From NCBI GenBank assembly GCA_036227345.1, contig CP109468.1, positions 2,108,001 through 2,172,000 on the forward strand: a DNA stretch of 64,000 bases, in the 5' to 3' direction. Made by a program: the position numbers and the translations under genes. The notes under the pieces were generated by a model. It did no database searches. It was not told the DNA's origin and saw only the letters and a list, made by a program, of their open reading frames with translations. The DNA is from Streptomyces sp. NBC_01463. Lineage in GTDB: Bacteria > Actinomycetota > Actinomycetes > Streptomycetales > Streptomycetaceae. Positions 37,467 to 45,521 of this stretch are shown here, piece after piece (positions within the stretch are counted from its first letter, which is position 1; each line of letters begins with the position of its first letter).

Positions 37467-37900
37467 CACGCACAACCGCCACCCACCAGGACCTCGACTG
37501 GCTGCTCGACGGCCTGGTGGACTCGGTGGCCGAGACCCTGAACGCCGTACTGCTGTCCGACGACGGTCTGGTGGTGAGCCACTCGCGCACCGTGGAGCGG
37601 TCCGACGCCGAGCGGCTGGCCGCCATCTGCACCGGCCAGCAGTCCCTGGCCCGCGGTGTGGGCCAGCTGTTCAACGGCGGCGGCGTGCACCAGGTGATCG
37701 TCGAGCTGTCGGAGCTGTGGCTCTTCATCATCTCGGCGGGCCAGGGCACCCACCTGGCCGTCGTCGCCTCCCAGGAGGTGGACGCCGAGATCATGTCGCT
37801 GGCGATGCACAACCTGGTCCAGCAGGTCGGCCAGAAGCTCAGCACCCCGGTGCGGGGCGACTTCGACGCCTTCGGCGGCGGGGACGGGCCGCGCGCGTGA
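37463..37900 (+). CDS. cvnB: Conservon roadblock/LC7 protein CvnB
   Basis: 145-residue roadblock/LC7 protein, the MglB-like partner expected to bind the CvnD GTPase. Domain about 10-120: LDWLLDGLVDSVAETLNAVLLSDDGLVVSHSR, RLAAICTGQQSLARGVG and LAVVASQEVDAEIM. ATG 37463 overlaps the cvnA stop, and its own stop overlaps the cvnC GTG (GTGA at 37897). Confidence 0.95.
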   Translation: MTRTTATHQDLDWLLDGLVDSVAETLNAVLLSDDGLVVSHSRTVERSDAERLAAICTGQQSLARGVGQLFNGGGVHQVIVELSELWLFIISAGQGTHLAVVASQEVDAEIMSLAMHNLVQQVGQKLSTPVRGDFDAFGGGDGPRA

Positions 37901-38304
37901 CCCCGCCCTGGGAGGACGAGGAGACGGAGGAGGACGGGGCGGGCACCATGGTGCGCCCGTACACCATCACCCGTGGCCGGACCGCACCCGAGCGGGACGA
38001 CTTCACCCTCATCACCGTGCTGACGACCGCACACGACCCGCGGGACGAACGCGGCGCACCGGTCCATCCGGGCAGGCTCCAGCCGGAGCACCGGATGATC
38101 CTGGACCGCTGCCGGCGTCCCGCCGCGGTCGCCGAGGTCTCCGCCGACCTCGACCTCCCGGTGTCGGTGACCAAGATCCTGCTGGCGGACCTGGTCGCCC
38201 ACGGCCTGCTGCTCGCCCGTGCCCCACTGTCGGTGGCACGGGCGGCGGGCGGCGCCGACAGGGGAATGCTGGCCGCCCTTCGCGACGGACTCGGGAGACT
38301 CTGA
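37897..38304 (+). CDS. cvnC: Conservon DUF742 protein CvnC
   Basis: 135-residue DUF742 protein with an acidic N-terminus (EDEETEEDG), MVRPYTITRGRT, and a winged-helix-like core RLQPEHRMILDRC ... VAEVSADLDLPVSVTKILLADLVAHGLLL. GTG 37897 overlaps the cvnB stop. It binds other conservon components. A DNA-binding role is suggested by the fold only. Confidence 0.94.
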   Translation: MTPPWEDEETEEDGAGTMVRPYTITRGRTAPERDDFTLITVLTTAHDPRDERGAPVHPGRLQPEHRMILDRCRRPAAVAEVSADLDLPVSVTKILLADLVAHGLLLARAPLSVARAAGGADRGMLAALRDGLGRL

Positions 38305-38310
38305 GCCAAG

Positions 38311-38880
38311 ATGACCATCAGTCAGGCGGCCCCCGCCGCCGTAAAGATATTGATCGCCGGCGGCTTCGGCGTCGGCAAGACCACCCTCGTGGGCGCCGTG
38401 AGCGAGGTCGCGCCCCTGCGCACCGAGGAGTTCCTGACCAGGGCCAGCATCGGTGTCGACGACCTGGCCGGCGTCGGGCAGAAGGACACGACCACCGTGG
38501 CCCTGGACTTCGGCCGGATCACGGTCAGTCCGGAGCTCGTCGTCTACCTGTTCGGCACCCCGGGCCAGGAGCGCTTCTGGTTCATGTGGAACGACCTGGT
38601 CAACGGGGCCCTCGGCGGCGTCGTGATCGCCGACACCCGGCGGCTGGAGACCAGCTTCGCCTCGATCGACTTCTTCGAGAGCCGGGACATCCCGTTCGTC
38701 GTGGCGATCAACTGCTTCCACGGCCACAACACCCGCACCGCGGACGAGATCAGGGCCGCTCTCGACCTCGACCCGCACGTCCCCCTGCTGGTCGGCGACG
38801 TACGGGAGCGGCCGTTCGGCCGTGACGTGCTGCTGGCCCTGGTGGACCACCTGATGAGCCTGCCCGTCGCGGCCGGCTGA
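38311..38880 (+). CDS. cvnD: Conservon Ras-like GTPase CvnD
   Basis: 189-residue small GTPase (MglA-like). P-loop GGFGVGKTT (about 17-25), switch regions TEEFLTRAS and TTTVALDFGRI, G3 LFGTPGQERF and a G4-position AINCF. It lacks the classical NKxD, with Asn-Cys-Phe instead, as is usual in this family. ATG 38311 lies six bases after the cvnC stop. It completes the cvnA-D set. The next gene follows after only 38 bp. Confidence 0.95.
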   Translation: MTISQAAPAAVKILIAGGFGVGKTTLVGAVSEVAPLRTEEFLTRASIGVDDLAGVGQKDTTTVALDFGRITVSPELVVYLFGTPGQERFWFMWNDLVNGALGGVVIADTRRLETSFASIDFFESRDIPFVVAINCFHGHNTRTADEIRAALDLDPHVPLLVGDVRERPFGRDVLLALVDHLMSLPVAAG

Positions 38881-38918
38881 CCCTTCCCCCGACTTTTCCC
38901 GTTCTGGAGAGTTCCGAC

Positions 38919-40052
38919 ATGGCAACATCCCTGCGCGTCCTGATCCACGGCGGCGGTATCGGCGGGCTGACGCTCGCCACCGCCCTGGCCCGGCGCGGCC
39001 ACACCGTCGAGGTCGCCGAACTCCGCGACGAGCTGGACGCCCTGGGCGTCGGCATCATCCAGCCGTCCAACGCCCTGCACGTCATGCGTGAGATCGGGGT
39101 GCTCGACGACTGCCTCGACGCGGGCTTCGAGTGGGAGGTCCTGACCATCGCGGACCCGGCCGGCAACACCCTGGCGGCCATACCGCAGCCCCGGATGGGC
39201 GACGCGCCCTCCAACAACGGCATCCCGCGCCCCGCGCTCGCGCAGGTGCTCGGCGCCGCGGCCACGGCGGCCGGTGCGACGATCCGCTTCGGCTCGACCA
39301 TCACCGAGCTCAAGGACGACGGCGCGGGCGTGGACGTCACCCTGTCCGACGGCTCGGCCGGCCGCTGGGACCTCGTCGTCGGCTTCGACGGCATCGGCTC
39401 GCCGCTGCGCACCCGGCTGTACGGCGACCGCTACGCCCCCGAGTACACCGGCTTCGCCAACTGGCGGGTCACCGTGCCCCGTCAGGAGCAGGTCAAGGGG
39501 GTCGTGATGAGTACCGCGGGCCAGGCCGCCAAGGCGCTGCTGACCCCGATCACGGACGAACTGATGTACCTGGGGGCGGTGTTCGCCGAGTCCGAGGACT
39601 TCAGGCCCGACCCCGAGAAGGCCCACGAGCAGCTCAAGGAGCGGCTGCCGATGTTCTCGGGACCGGTCGCCGAGGCGCTCGCCACGGTCACCGGCCCGGA
39701 CGCGGTGGTGTACTCGCGGATCTCGCAGGTGACCGTCGAGGAGCCGTGGCACGTCGGCCGGGTGGTGCTGGCCGGTGACGCCGCGCACGCGTGCACCCCG
39801 CACATCGCGCAGGGCGCGGCGATGGCGGTGGAGGACGCACTGGTGCTCGCCGAGTCCCTGGACGCCGGTGCGGACGTCCCGGCCGCCCTCGGCCTCTGGG
39901 AGGAGCGGCGCCGGCCCCGCGCCATGTGGGTGCAGGCGATGTCGCGTGCCGTGCTCAAGCAGGAGACGGGCGGCGAGACGACGCCCGAGGAGGACGAGCT
40001 GCTGAAGGTCGGCATCCCGGGTGCGGCGCACGTGCTGGTGAAGCCCTACTGA
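38919..40052 (+). CDS. FAD-dependent aromatic-type monooxygenase
   Basis: 377-residue flavoprotein hydroxylase (PHBH fold). FAD-binding GGGIGGLTLA at the N-terminus, the DG motif GFDGIGSPLR (about 155) and GDAAHACTPHIAQGAAMAVEDA (about 285-306). ATG 38919 follows GGAGAG. It is 38 bp after cvnD with no terminator between, so it may be read with conservon 1. It also converges on the anthranilate genes, and a catabolic role on an aromatic or related acid is possible. The substrate is unknown. Confidence 0.88.
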   Translation: MATSLRVLIHGGGIGGLTLATALARRGHTVEVAELRDELDALGVGIIQPSNALHVMREIGVLDDCLDAGFEWEVLTIADPAGNTLAAIPQPRMGDAPSNNGIPRPALAQVLGAAATAAGATIRFGSTITELKDDGAGVDVTLSDGSAGRWDLVVGFDGIGSPLRTRLYGDRYAPEYTGFANWRVTVPRQEQVKGVVMSTAGQAAKALLTPITDELMYLGAVFAESEDFRPDPEKAHEQLKERLPMFSGPVAEALATVTGPDAVVYSRISQVTVEEPWHVGRVVLAGDAAHACTPHIAQGAAMAVEDALVLAESLDAGADVPAALGLWEERRRPRAMWVQAMSRAVLKQETGGETTPEEDELLKVGIPGAAHVLVKPY

Positions 40053-40060
40053 TCCGCCGG

Positions 40061-40092
40061 GCGTGCCGCGCGGTCCGGGCCGCGCGGCACGC
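40061..40092. terminator. Strong bidirectional terminator
   Basis: Perfect 13-bp stem (GCGTGCCGCGCGG / CCGCGCGGCACGC) with a 6-nt loop, exactly filling the gap between the monooxygenase stop (40052) and the ridA stop (40093). Confidence 0.8.
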
Positions 40093-40494
40093 TCAGGGCA
40101 GGACCGCCACTCCGTCGATCTCGACGAGCGCCTGTTCGTCCCAGAGGCGCACCACCCCGATGACGGCCATCGCCGGGTAGTCGCGGCCCGCCAGCTGCCG
40201 CCAGATCCGGCCCAGTTCGGCGACGTTGGCCCGGTAGTCGGCGACGTCGGTGGCGTAGACCGTGACCCGGGCCAGGTCCTGCGGGGAACCACCCGCCGCG
40301 CGCAGGGCGGTGAGCAGATTGCCCAGGGCTGTCGCGAACTGCTCGGGAAGCGTGCTCCCGACGACGTCGCCGCGCCCGTCGAGCGCGGTCTGTCCGGCCA
40401 GGAAGACCAGATGGCCCCCGGTGACGGTCACCGCGTGCGAGAAGCCCGCGGGCGGTGAGAGTTCGGCGGGGTTGATCCGGTGGATCGGGCTCAT
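40093..40494 (-). CDS. RidA family enamine/imine deaminase
   Basis: 133-residue Rid/YER057c protein, hydrolysing reactive enamine/imine intermediates to carbonyl plus ammonia. Motifs: NPAELSPPAGFSHAVTVTGGHLVFLAGQTA, VTVYATDVADY and a C-terminal LVEIDGVAVLP. The key Arg of RidA appears as Trp/Arg in IGVVRLWDE, so the subfamily needs checking. ATG 40494 overlaps the acyl-CoA dehydrogenase stop. In the anthranilate pathway the ring-reduced intermediate is an enamine-type CoA ester, so a deamination helper fits well (inference). Confidence 0.88.
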   Translation of the reverse strand: MSPIHRINPAELSPPAGFSHAVTVTGGHLVFLAGQTALDGRGDVVGSTLPEQFATALGNLLTALRAAGGSPQDLARVTVYATDVADYRANVAELGRIWRQLAGRDYPAMAVIGVVRLWDEQALVEIDGVAVLP

Positions 40495-41618
40495 GCGGAC
40501 GGCTCCCGGTTCGCGTACAGCTCCTTGGCGATGATGGTGCGCTGGACCTCGCTGGCGCCCTCGTAGATCCGTGGGGCGCGGACCTCGCGGTAGAGGTGTT
40601 CGAGGAGGTGGCCGCGGCGCAGGGCGCGGGCGCCGTGCAGCTGGACGGCGGTGTCCACGACGTACTGCGCGGTCTCGGTGGCGTACAGCTTGGCCATGGC
40701 CGCCCGCCGCGGGACGCCGGGCTCCCCCGCGTCGTACGCGGCGGCGGCCGCGTACACCAGGAGCCGGGCGGCCTCCGTGCGCGTCGCCATCTCCGCGACC
40801 TGGTGGGAGACGGCCTGCAGCTCCGCGAGCGGCCCGCCGAACGCGGTGCGGGTGGCGGTGTGCGCCACGGTGGCATCGAGGGCCGCGCGGGCCATGCCGA
40901 CGGCGAAGGCACCGACGCTGGGCCGGAACAGGTTGAGGGTGTTCATGGCGACCCGGAAGCCACGGTCCGGTTCGCCCAGCACGTCGTCGGGGGTGACCGG
41001 GACGCCGTCGAAGTCCAGGGCGCCGATCGGGTGCGGGGAGAGCATGTCCAGGGCGGTGCCGGTCAGCCCGGGGCGGTCGGCGGGGACCAGGAACGCTGTG
41101 ACGCCGCGGGCTCCGGCGCCCTGTGTCGTCCGGGCGAAGACGGTGTAGAAGTCGGCCTCCGGGGCGTTGGAGATCCAGCACTTCCCGCCGCTCAGCCGCC
41201 AGCCGCCGGGCGCGTGGACGGCTTCCAGGGCGAGGGCCGCCGCGTCGGACCCCGCCCCCGGCTCGCTCAGCGCGAACGCGGCGACGGCGCGGCCCGCGCG
41301 GACCTCGGGGAGCCAGCGCTCGCGGTGGGCGGGGGTGCCCGCCTGCACCACGGGATACGTCCCGAGGCCCTGGAGCGCAAGCGCGGTCTCCGCCTCCGTG
41401 CAGCCGCGGGCGAGCGACTCGCGCAGCAGGCAGAGGTCGAGCGCGCCGGAGCCCAGCATCCGGTCCAGCAGGCCGAGCTCGCCGAGCGCGGCGACCAGCG
41501 GGCGGTTGACGTGCCCGGGCTCGCCCTTGCCGGCGAGCGGGCGCAGCCGCTCGGCGGCCAGCGTGCGCAGCTCCTCGCACCAGGCGGTCTGTGCCGGATC
41601 GAGTGAGAATGCCGTCAT
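40491..41618 (-). CDS. Acyl-CoA dehydrogenase
   Basis: 375-residue FAD acyl-CoA dehydrogenase. Motifs: AFALSEPGAGSDAAAL, GGKCWISNAPEADFYTVFART, and near the end YREVRAPRIYEGASEVQRTIIAKEL, with the catalytic Glu in YEGASEVQ. It is transcribed divergently from the 2-aminobenzoate-CoA ligase gene and coupled to ridA. A likely role is dehydrogenation of an alicyclic or ring-opened CoA ester downstream of 2-aminobenzoyl-CoA. Confidence 0.92.
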   Translation of the reverse strand: MTAFSLDPAQTAWCEELRTLAAERLRPLAGKGEPGHVNRPLVAALGELGLLDRMLGSGALDLCLLRESLARGCTEAETALALQGLGTYPVVQAGTPAHRERWLPEVRAGRAVAAFALSEPGAGSDAAALALEAVHAPGGWRLSGGKCWISNAPEADFYTVFARTTQGAGARGVTAFLVPADRPGLTGTALDMLSPHPIGALDFDGVPVTPDDVLGEPDRGFRVAMNTLNLFRPSVGAFAVGMARAALDATVAHTATRTAFGGPLAELQAVSHQVAEMATRTEAARLLVYAAAAAYDAGEPGVPRRAAMAKLYATETAQYVVDTAVQLHGARALRRGHLLEHLYREVRAPRIYEGASEVQRTIIAKELYANREPSA

Positions 41619-41688
41619 ACCGGCGCCTCTCTGGTCGAAGTCCCGTCGGAAACCGTGCGTGTGCCGTCCCGCTCGGTGCTCGTTCCTT

Positions 41689-41725
41689 TTATCGCGGACC
41701 GTTGACTACCGTCACCCAAACGATA
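41689..41725. promoter_or_regulatory. Anthranilate regulon operator, copy 1
   Basis: TTATC, 9 bp, TGACTACCGTCAC, 4 bp, ACGATA. The same array occurs at 48716-48754. TGAC and GTCA form an inner inverted repeat and TTATC/GATA an outer one. A promoter-like TTGACT (41702-41707), 16 bp, TACGCT (41724-41729) overlaps it, so binding would repress the ligase operon. The adjacent PaaX-type protein is the obvious candidate. Confidence 0.65.
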
Positions 41726-41756
41726 CGCTCCAAGGGCGACAAGGGGGCGATCCTTC

Positions 41757-43394
41757 ATGGACCCGAATACCTCAGCGCACATCGACAGCTTTGCCAGGGA
41801 ACATCTGCCACCCGCGGACCAGTGGCCGGAACTGGTCTTCGACCTGCCCGAGCTGCACTATCCGGACCGGCTGAACTGCGCCGCCGAGCTCCTGGACCGT
41901 ACGGCCGAGCGCTTCGGACCGGACCGGGCCGCCTTCCGTACGCCCGACGGCGGGGTGCTGAGTTACGGGGAGCTGCGGGAGCTGAGCGACCGCATCGCCC
42001 ACGTCCTCACCACGGACCTGGGGGTCGTGCCGGGCAACCGGGTTCTGCTGCGCGGGCCCACGACGCCCACCCTCGCGGCCTGCTGGCTGGCGGTGCTGAA
42101 GGCCGGCGCGATCGCCGTCACCGTACTGGCCCAGCAGCGGGCCTCCGAACTCGCCACGATCTGCTCGATCGCCCGGATCAGTCACGCGCTGTGCGACGTC
42201 CGGTCGGTCGACGACCTGGTCAAGGCCGAGGTGCCGGGGCTGCGGACCACGGCGTACGGCGGTGACGCACCGGACGACCTGCTGCGGCTGGCGGCCGGCC
42301 GGCCCGGCCGCTACCGCGCGGTGGACACCGCGGCGGACGATGTCGCGCTGATCGCCTTCACCTCGGGGACCACCGGACGCCCCAAGGGCTGCATGCATCT
42401 GCACCGCGACGTACTGGCCATCGCCGACACCTTCTCGCGGCACGTGCTGCGGCCGGTGCCCGACGACGTGTTCGCGGGCAGCCCGCCGCTCGGCTTCACC
42501 TTCGGGCTGGGGGGCCTGGTGGTGTTCCCGCTGCGGGCCGGCGCCTCGGCCCTGCTGCTGGAACAGGCGGGCCCCAAGCAGCTGCTGCCCGCCCTGGCGG
42601 CCCACCGGGTCTCGGTGCTGTTCACCGCGCCGACCGCCTACCGGGTGATGCTCGACCAGCTCGAAGGGCACGATCTCTCCGCACTGCGCCGCTGTGTGTC
42701 GGCGGGTGAGAACCTGCCCGTCGCGACCTGGCGGTCCTGGTACGAGCGGACCGGCCTGCGGATCATCAACGGCATCGGAGCCACCGAGCTGCTGCACATC
42801 TTCGTCTCCGCCGCGGACGAGGCGATCCGCCCCGGCACCACCGGGCTCCCGGTCCCCGGCTGGCAGGCCCGGGTGGTGGACGGGGAGGGCGCCCCGGTGC
42901 CGGACGGCGAGCCGGGGCTGCTGGCCGTGCGCGGACCGGTCGGCTGCCGCTATCTCGCCGACGGGCGGCAGCGGGAGTACGTACGGCACGGCTGGAACCT
43001 CACCGGCGACACCTATGTGCGCGACGCGGACGGCTACTTCCGCTACGTGGCCCGCGCCGACGACATGATCATCTCGTCCGGGTACAACATCGCGGGCCCC
43101 GAGGTCGAGGACGCCCTGCTGCGCCACCCCGAGGTGGCGGAGGCCGCCGTGGTGGGCCGGGCGGACGAGCTGCGCGGCCGGATCGTGGCGGCGTACGTGG
43201 TGCGGCGCGAGGGCTCCACCCTGACGGCCGAAGCCCTGCGCGGCTTCATGCGCGCCGAACTGGCCCCGCACAAATGCCCCCGCCTCATCACGTTCCTGCC
43301 CACGCTCCCCCGTACCGCCACCGGAAAACTGCAACGGTTCCGGCTCCGCGAGGACGAACACGGTGCGGGAGCGGGCACACCGGACCGAGAATGA
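41757..43394 (+). CDS. 2-aminobenzoate/benzoate-CoA ligase
   Basis: 545-residue ANL-superfamily ligase that would activate an aromatic acid to its CoA ester via an AMP intermediate. Motifs: AFTSGTTGRPKGCMH (P-loop), GFTFGLGGLVVFPL (aryl pocket region typical of benzoate/2-aminobenzoate ligases), NGIGATELLHIF, and RTATGKLQRFRL with the C-terminal catalytic Lys. The neighbouring 2-aminobenzoyl-CoA monooxygenase/reductase makes 2-aminobenzoate the likely substrate. The ATG follows GGGGGCGATCC. It is followed after four bases by the PaaX-type regulator gene. Confidence 0.92.
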   Translation: MDPNTSAHIDSFAREHLPPADQWPELVFDLPELHYPDRLNCAAELLDRTAERFGPDRAAFRTPDGGVLSYGELRELSDRIAHVLTTDLGVVPGNRVLLRGPTTPTLAACWLAVLKAGAIAVTVLAQQRASELATICSIARISHALCDVRSVDDLVKAEVPGLRTTAYGGDAPDDLLRLAAGRPGRYRAVDTAADDVALIAFTSGTTGRPKGCMHLHRDVLAIADTFSRHVLRPVPDDVFAGSPPLGFTFGLGGLVVFPLRAGASALLLEQAGPKQLLPALAAHRVSVLFTAPTAYRVMLDQLEGHDLSALRRCVSAGENLPVATWRSWYERTGLRIINGIGATELLHIFVSAADEAIRPGTTGLPVPGWQARVVDGEGAPVPDGEPGLLAVRGPVGCRYLADGRQREYVRHGWNLTGDTYVRDADGYFRYVARADDMIISSGYNIAGPEVEDALLRHPEVAEAAVVGRADELRGRIVAAYVVRREGSTLTAEALRGFMRAELAPHKCPRLITFLPTLPRTATGKLQRFRLREDEHGAGAGTPDRE

Positions 43395-43398
43395 TCAC

Positions 43399-44214
43399 AT
43401 GGTCGAACCGCACACTCCCCGCTCGCTGATAGTCACCCTCTACGGTGCGTACGGCCGCACCCGGGGCGACGCCCCGATGCCGGTGGCGGAGCTCATCCGG
43501 CTGCTGGGCGCCGTCGGCGTCGAGGCGCCGGCCGTGCGGTCGTCCGTGTCGCGGCTGAAGCGGCGCGGGCTGCTCGTCGCGGCGCGTACGGCGGGCGGGG
43601 CGGCCGGATACGCCCTGTCGGCCGATGCCCGGCAGCTGCTCGACGACGGGGACCGGCGGATCTACCGGCATCCGGACCCGCGCATCGAGGACGGCTGGGT
43701 GCTCGCCGTGTTCTCCGTGCCGGAGGCCGAACGCCACAAGCGGCACCTGCTGCGATCACGCCTGTCCCGGCTGGGATTCGGCACCGCGGCGCCCGGTGTC
43801 TGGATCGCACCGGCCGGGCTGTACGACGAGACCAGGCACACCCTGGAGCGGCTGGAACTCGCCCCGTACGTGGAGCTGTTCCGCGGCGACCACCTGGGCT
43901 TCGCGGCCACCGGGGAATCTGTGGCCCGCTGGTGGGACCTGGAGGCCGTGGCCCGGCTGCACGACGACTTCCTGGAGCGGCACGAACCGGTACTGCGGTC
44001 CTGGGAGTCCCGCCCCGACGAGGCGCCGGAACCGGAGGCGGCGTACCGCGACTACCTGTCGGCGCTGGACTCCTGGCGGCGGGTGCCGTACGCGGACCCG
44101 GGGCTGCCGCGGGAGCTGCTGCCGGAGAAGTGGCCGGGCGGCAGGTCGGCGGAGGTGTTCGGGCTGCTGCACGAGCGGTTGCGGGACGCGGGGGCGGAGT
44201 TCGTCGGGCAGTAA
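43399..44214 (+). CDS. PaaX family transcriptional regulator
   Basis: 271-residue PaaX-type repressor: N-terminal winged helix (SLIVTLYGAYGRTRG ... RSSVSRLKRRGLL), central PaaX fold (LAVFSVPEAERHKRHLLRSRLSRLGFG, PGVWIAPAG) and C-terminal helices. PaaX proteins respond to aryl-CoA esters. ATG 43399 starts just after the ligase stop; an upstream GTG (43363) would overlap the ligase and is less likely. It probably senses 2-aminobenzoyl-CoA or a later CoA ester and binds the motif at 41689 and 48716 (inference). Confidence 0.9.
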   Translation: MVEPHTPRSLIVTLYGAYGRTRGDAPMPVAELIRLLGAVGVEAPAVRSSVSRLKRRGLLVAARTAGGAAGYALSADARQLLDDGDRRIYRHPDPRIEDGWVLAVFSVPEAERHKRHLLRSRLSRLGFGTAAPGVWIAPAGLYDETRHTLERLELAPYVELFRGDHLGFAATGESVARWWDLEAVARLHDDFLERHEPVLRSWESRPDEAPEPEAAYRDYLSALDSWRRVPYADPGLPRELLPEKWPGGRSAEVFGLLHERLRDAGAEFVGQ

Positions 44215-44257
44215 ACCAGCTGCCCCGGCAGCACGGCTCCCGGCAGAATGCGGATGC

Positions 44258-45097
44258 ATGACCTGGACCTTCACGGACGACGTCGAGCTCTTCCTCGAAG
44301 CGGCCGGCCCCTCGCTCGCCGCCAGCCCCGCCGAGAGCACGCTCGTGCTGACCGTCACCGCCTCCCTGCGCCGGCACGGGCCGCACGCCTACGGTGACCA
44401 TCCCCCGGTGATGGGCTGGTGGCGCGGTGCCGACGGCGAGGTCGCGGGCACCCTGTTGCACACACCGCCCTATCCCGCGACGCTGAACGCGCTCGCCCCG
44501 GAGGCGGTGGGCCCGTTGATGGCCGCCCGCCGGCTCACGGACGTCAACGCGGACCGGGCCACGGCCCGGGCGGTGGCGGCCCACTGGCCGGGGCACCGGG
44601 TCGACGAGGAGCAGCGGCTGTACCGGCTGGGCGAGCTGATCCCGCCGTCCCCCGCCCCGGCGGGCCGGGCGAGGGCCGCGACGCCCGCGGACCGGGAGCT
44701 GCTGCTGGGCTGGTTCGCCGCGTTCGCGGTCGAGATCGGGGGGCCGGGTGCGCGCGGCGCACGTCAGGCACGGGCGGTCGACGAGCGCACGGCGGAGGGC
44801 CGGCTGACGCTCTGGGAGAACGACGGTGTCCCCGTGTCGATGGCGGGCATCTCGCCGCGGCTCGCGGGCACCGCGCGCGTCGCCCCCGTCTACACCCCGC
44901 CGGAGCACCGCGGCCGCGGCTACGCGGCGGCGGTGACCGCCGAGGTCAGCCGCGCGGCCAGGGAGGCGGGTGCGCAGGAGGTGCTGCTCTTCACCGACCT
45001 CGCCAACCCGACGAGCAACGGCGTGTACAAGCGCCTCGGTTATCGCCCGGTCGCGGACCGGCTGCTGGTCCGGGCCGAGGAGGCGAGCGATGGATGA
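44258..45097 (+). CDS. GNAT family N-acetyltransferase
   Basis: 279-residue protein. The C-terminal GNAT domain (about 135-275) has the acetyl-CoA pyrophosphate loop APVYTPPEHRGRGYAAAVTA and the ending LFTDLANPTSNGVYKRLGYRPVAD. The N-terminal half (FTDDVELFLEAAG ... MGWWRGADGEVAG) resembles a degenerate second GNAT domain. The acceptor is unknown. Its stop overlaps the next gene. It lies between the two catabolic arms, so its link to anthranilate use is unclear. Confidence 0.9.
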   Translation: MTWTFTDDVELFLEAAGPSLAASPAESTLVLTVTASLRRHGPHAYGDHPPVMGWWRGADGEVAGTLLHTPPYPATLNALAPEAVGPLMAARRLTDVNADRATARAVAAHWPGHRVDEEQRLYRLGELIPPSPAPAGRARAATPADRELLLGWFAAFAVEIGGPGARGARQARAVDERTAEGRLTLWENDGVPVSMAGISPRLAGTARVAPVYTPPEHRGRGYAAAVTAEVSRAAREAGAQEVLLFTDLANPTSNGVYKRLGYRPVADRLLVRAEEASDG

Positions 45098-45521
45098 ACC
45101 GCCCGAACCGGCGTGGCTGGTCGCGGCGAACGTGGTGCGGTGGCGGCGGTACGGGGATCTGGGGCAGGAGTTCCGGCCGGGCACGAAGGCGTTCCGGGGC
45201 GGGGCGAAGGTCTACGTCATGGACACCTACCCCGGGATGGGGAACGAACAGCTGACCGCGGTGGGTCATGGCCGGCACACCGGGCGCTGGATCACCATCG
45301 ACACCGGGACCCGGCATCTGCACACCTTCCGGGCGCAGTTGGTGTACGCACCGGCCGTGCTCCGGCGGTGTGCCGGGCTGCCGCCGCGGACGCGTGAGGA
45401 GGCGGCGGAGCTGGCGGAGCGGCTGGAGCGCACCGCGCGGCTCGCGCGCCACACCCACCACGCCGCCCCGCACCCCGATCCCTGCCTGTGTCACGAGTGC
45501 CTGCCGCTCAGCCCAGGGTGA
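45090..45521 (+). CDS. Conserved-looking hypothetical protein
   Basis: 143-residue soluble protein: WLVAANVVRWRRYGDLGQEFRPGTKAFRGGAKVYVMDTYPGMGNEQLTAVG-type N-terminus with a beta-rich domain, then a helical Arg/Glu segment and a C-terminal HPDPCLCHECLPL that could bind metal through His/Cys. No family named. ATG 45090 overlaps the acetyltransferase stop, so the two are coupled. The 3' end overlaps the convergent monooxygenase/reductase gene by 14 bp. Confidence 0.8.
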   Translation: MDEPPEPAWLVAANVVRWRRYGDLGQEFRPGTKAFRGGAKVYVMDTYPGMGNEQLTAVGHGRHTGRWITIDTGTRHLHTFRAQLVYAPAVLRRCAGLPPRTREEAAELAERLERTARLARHTHHAAPHPDPCLCHECLPLSPG

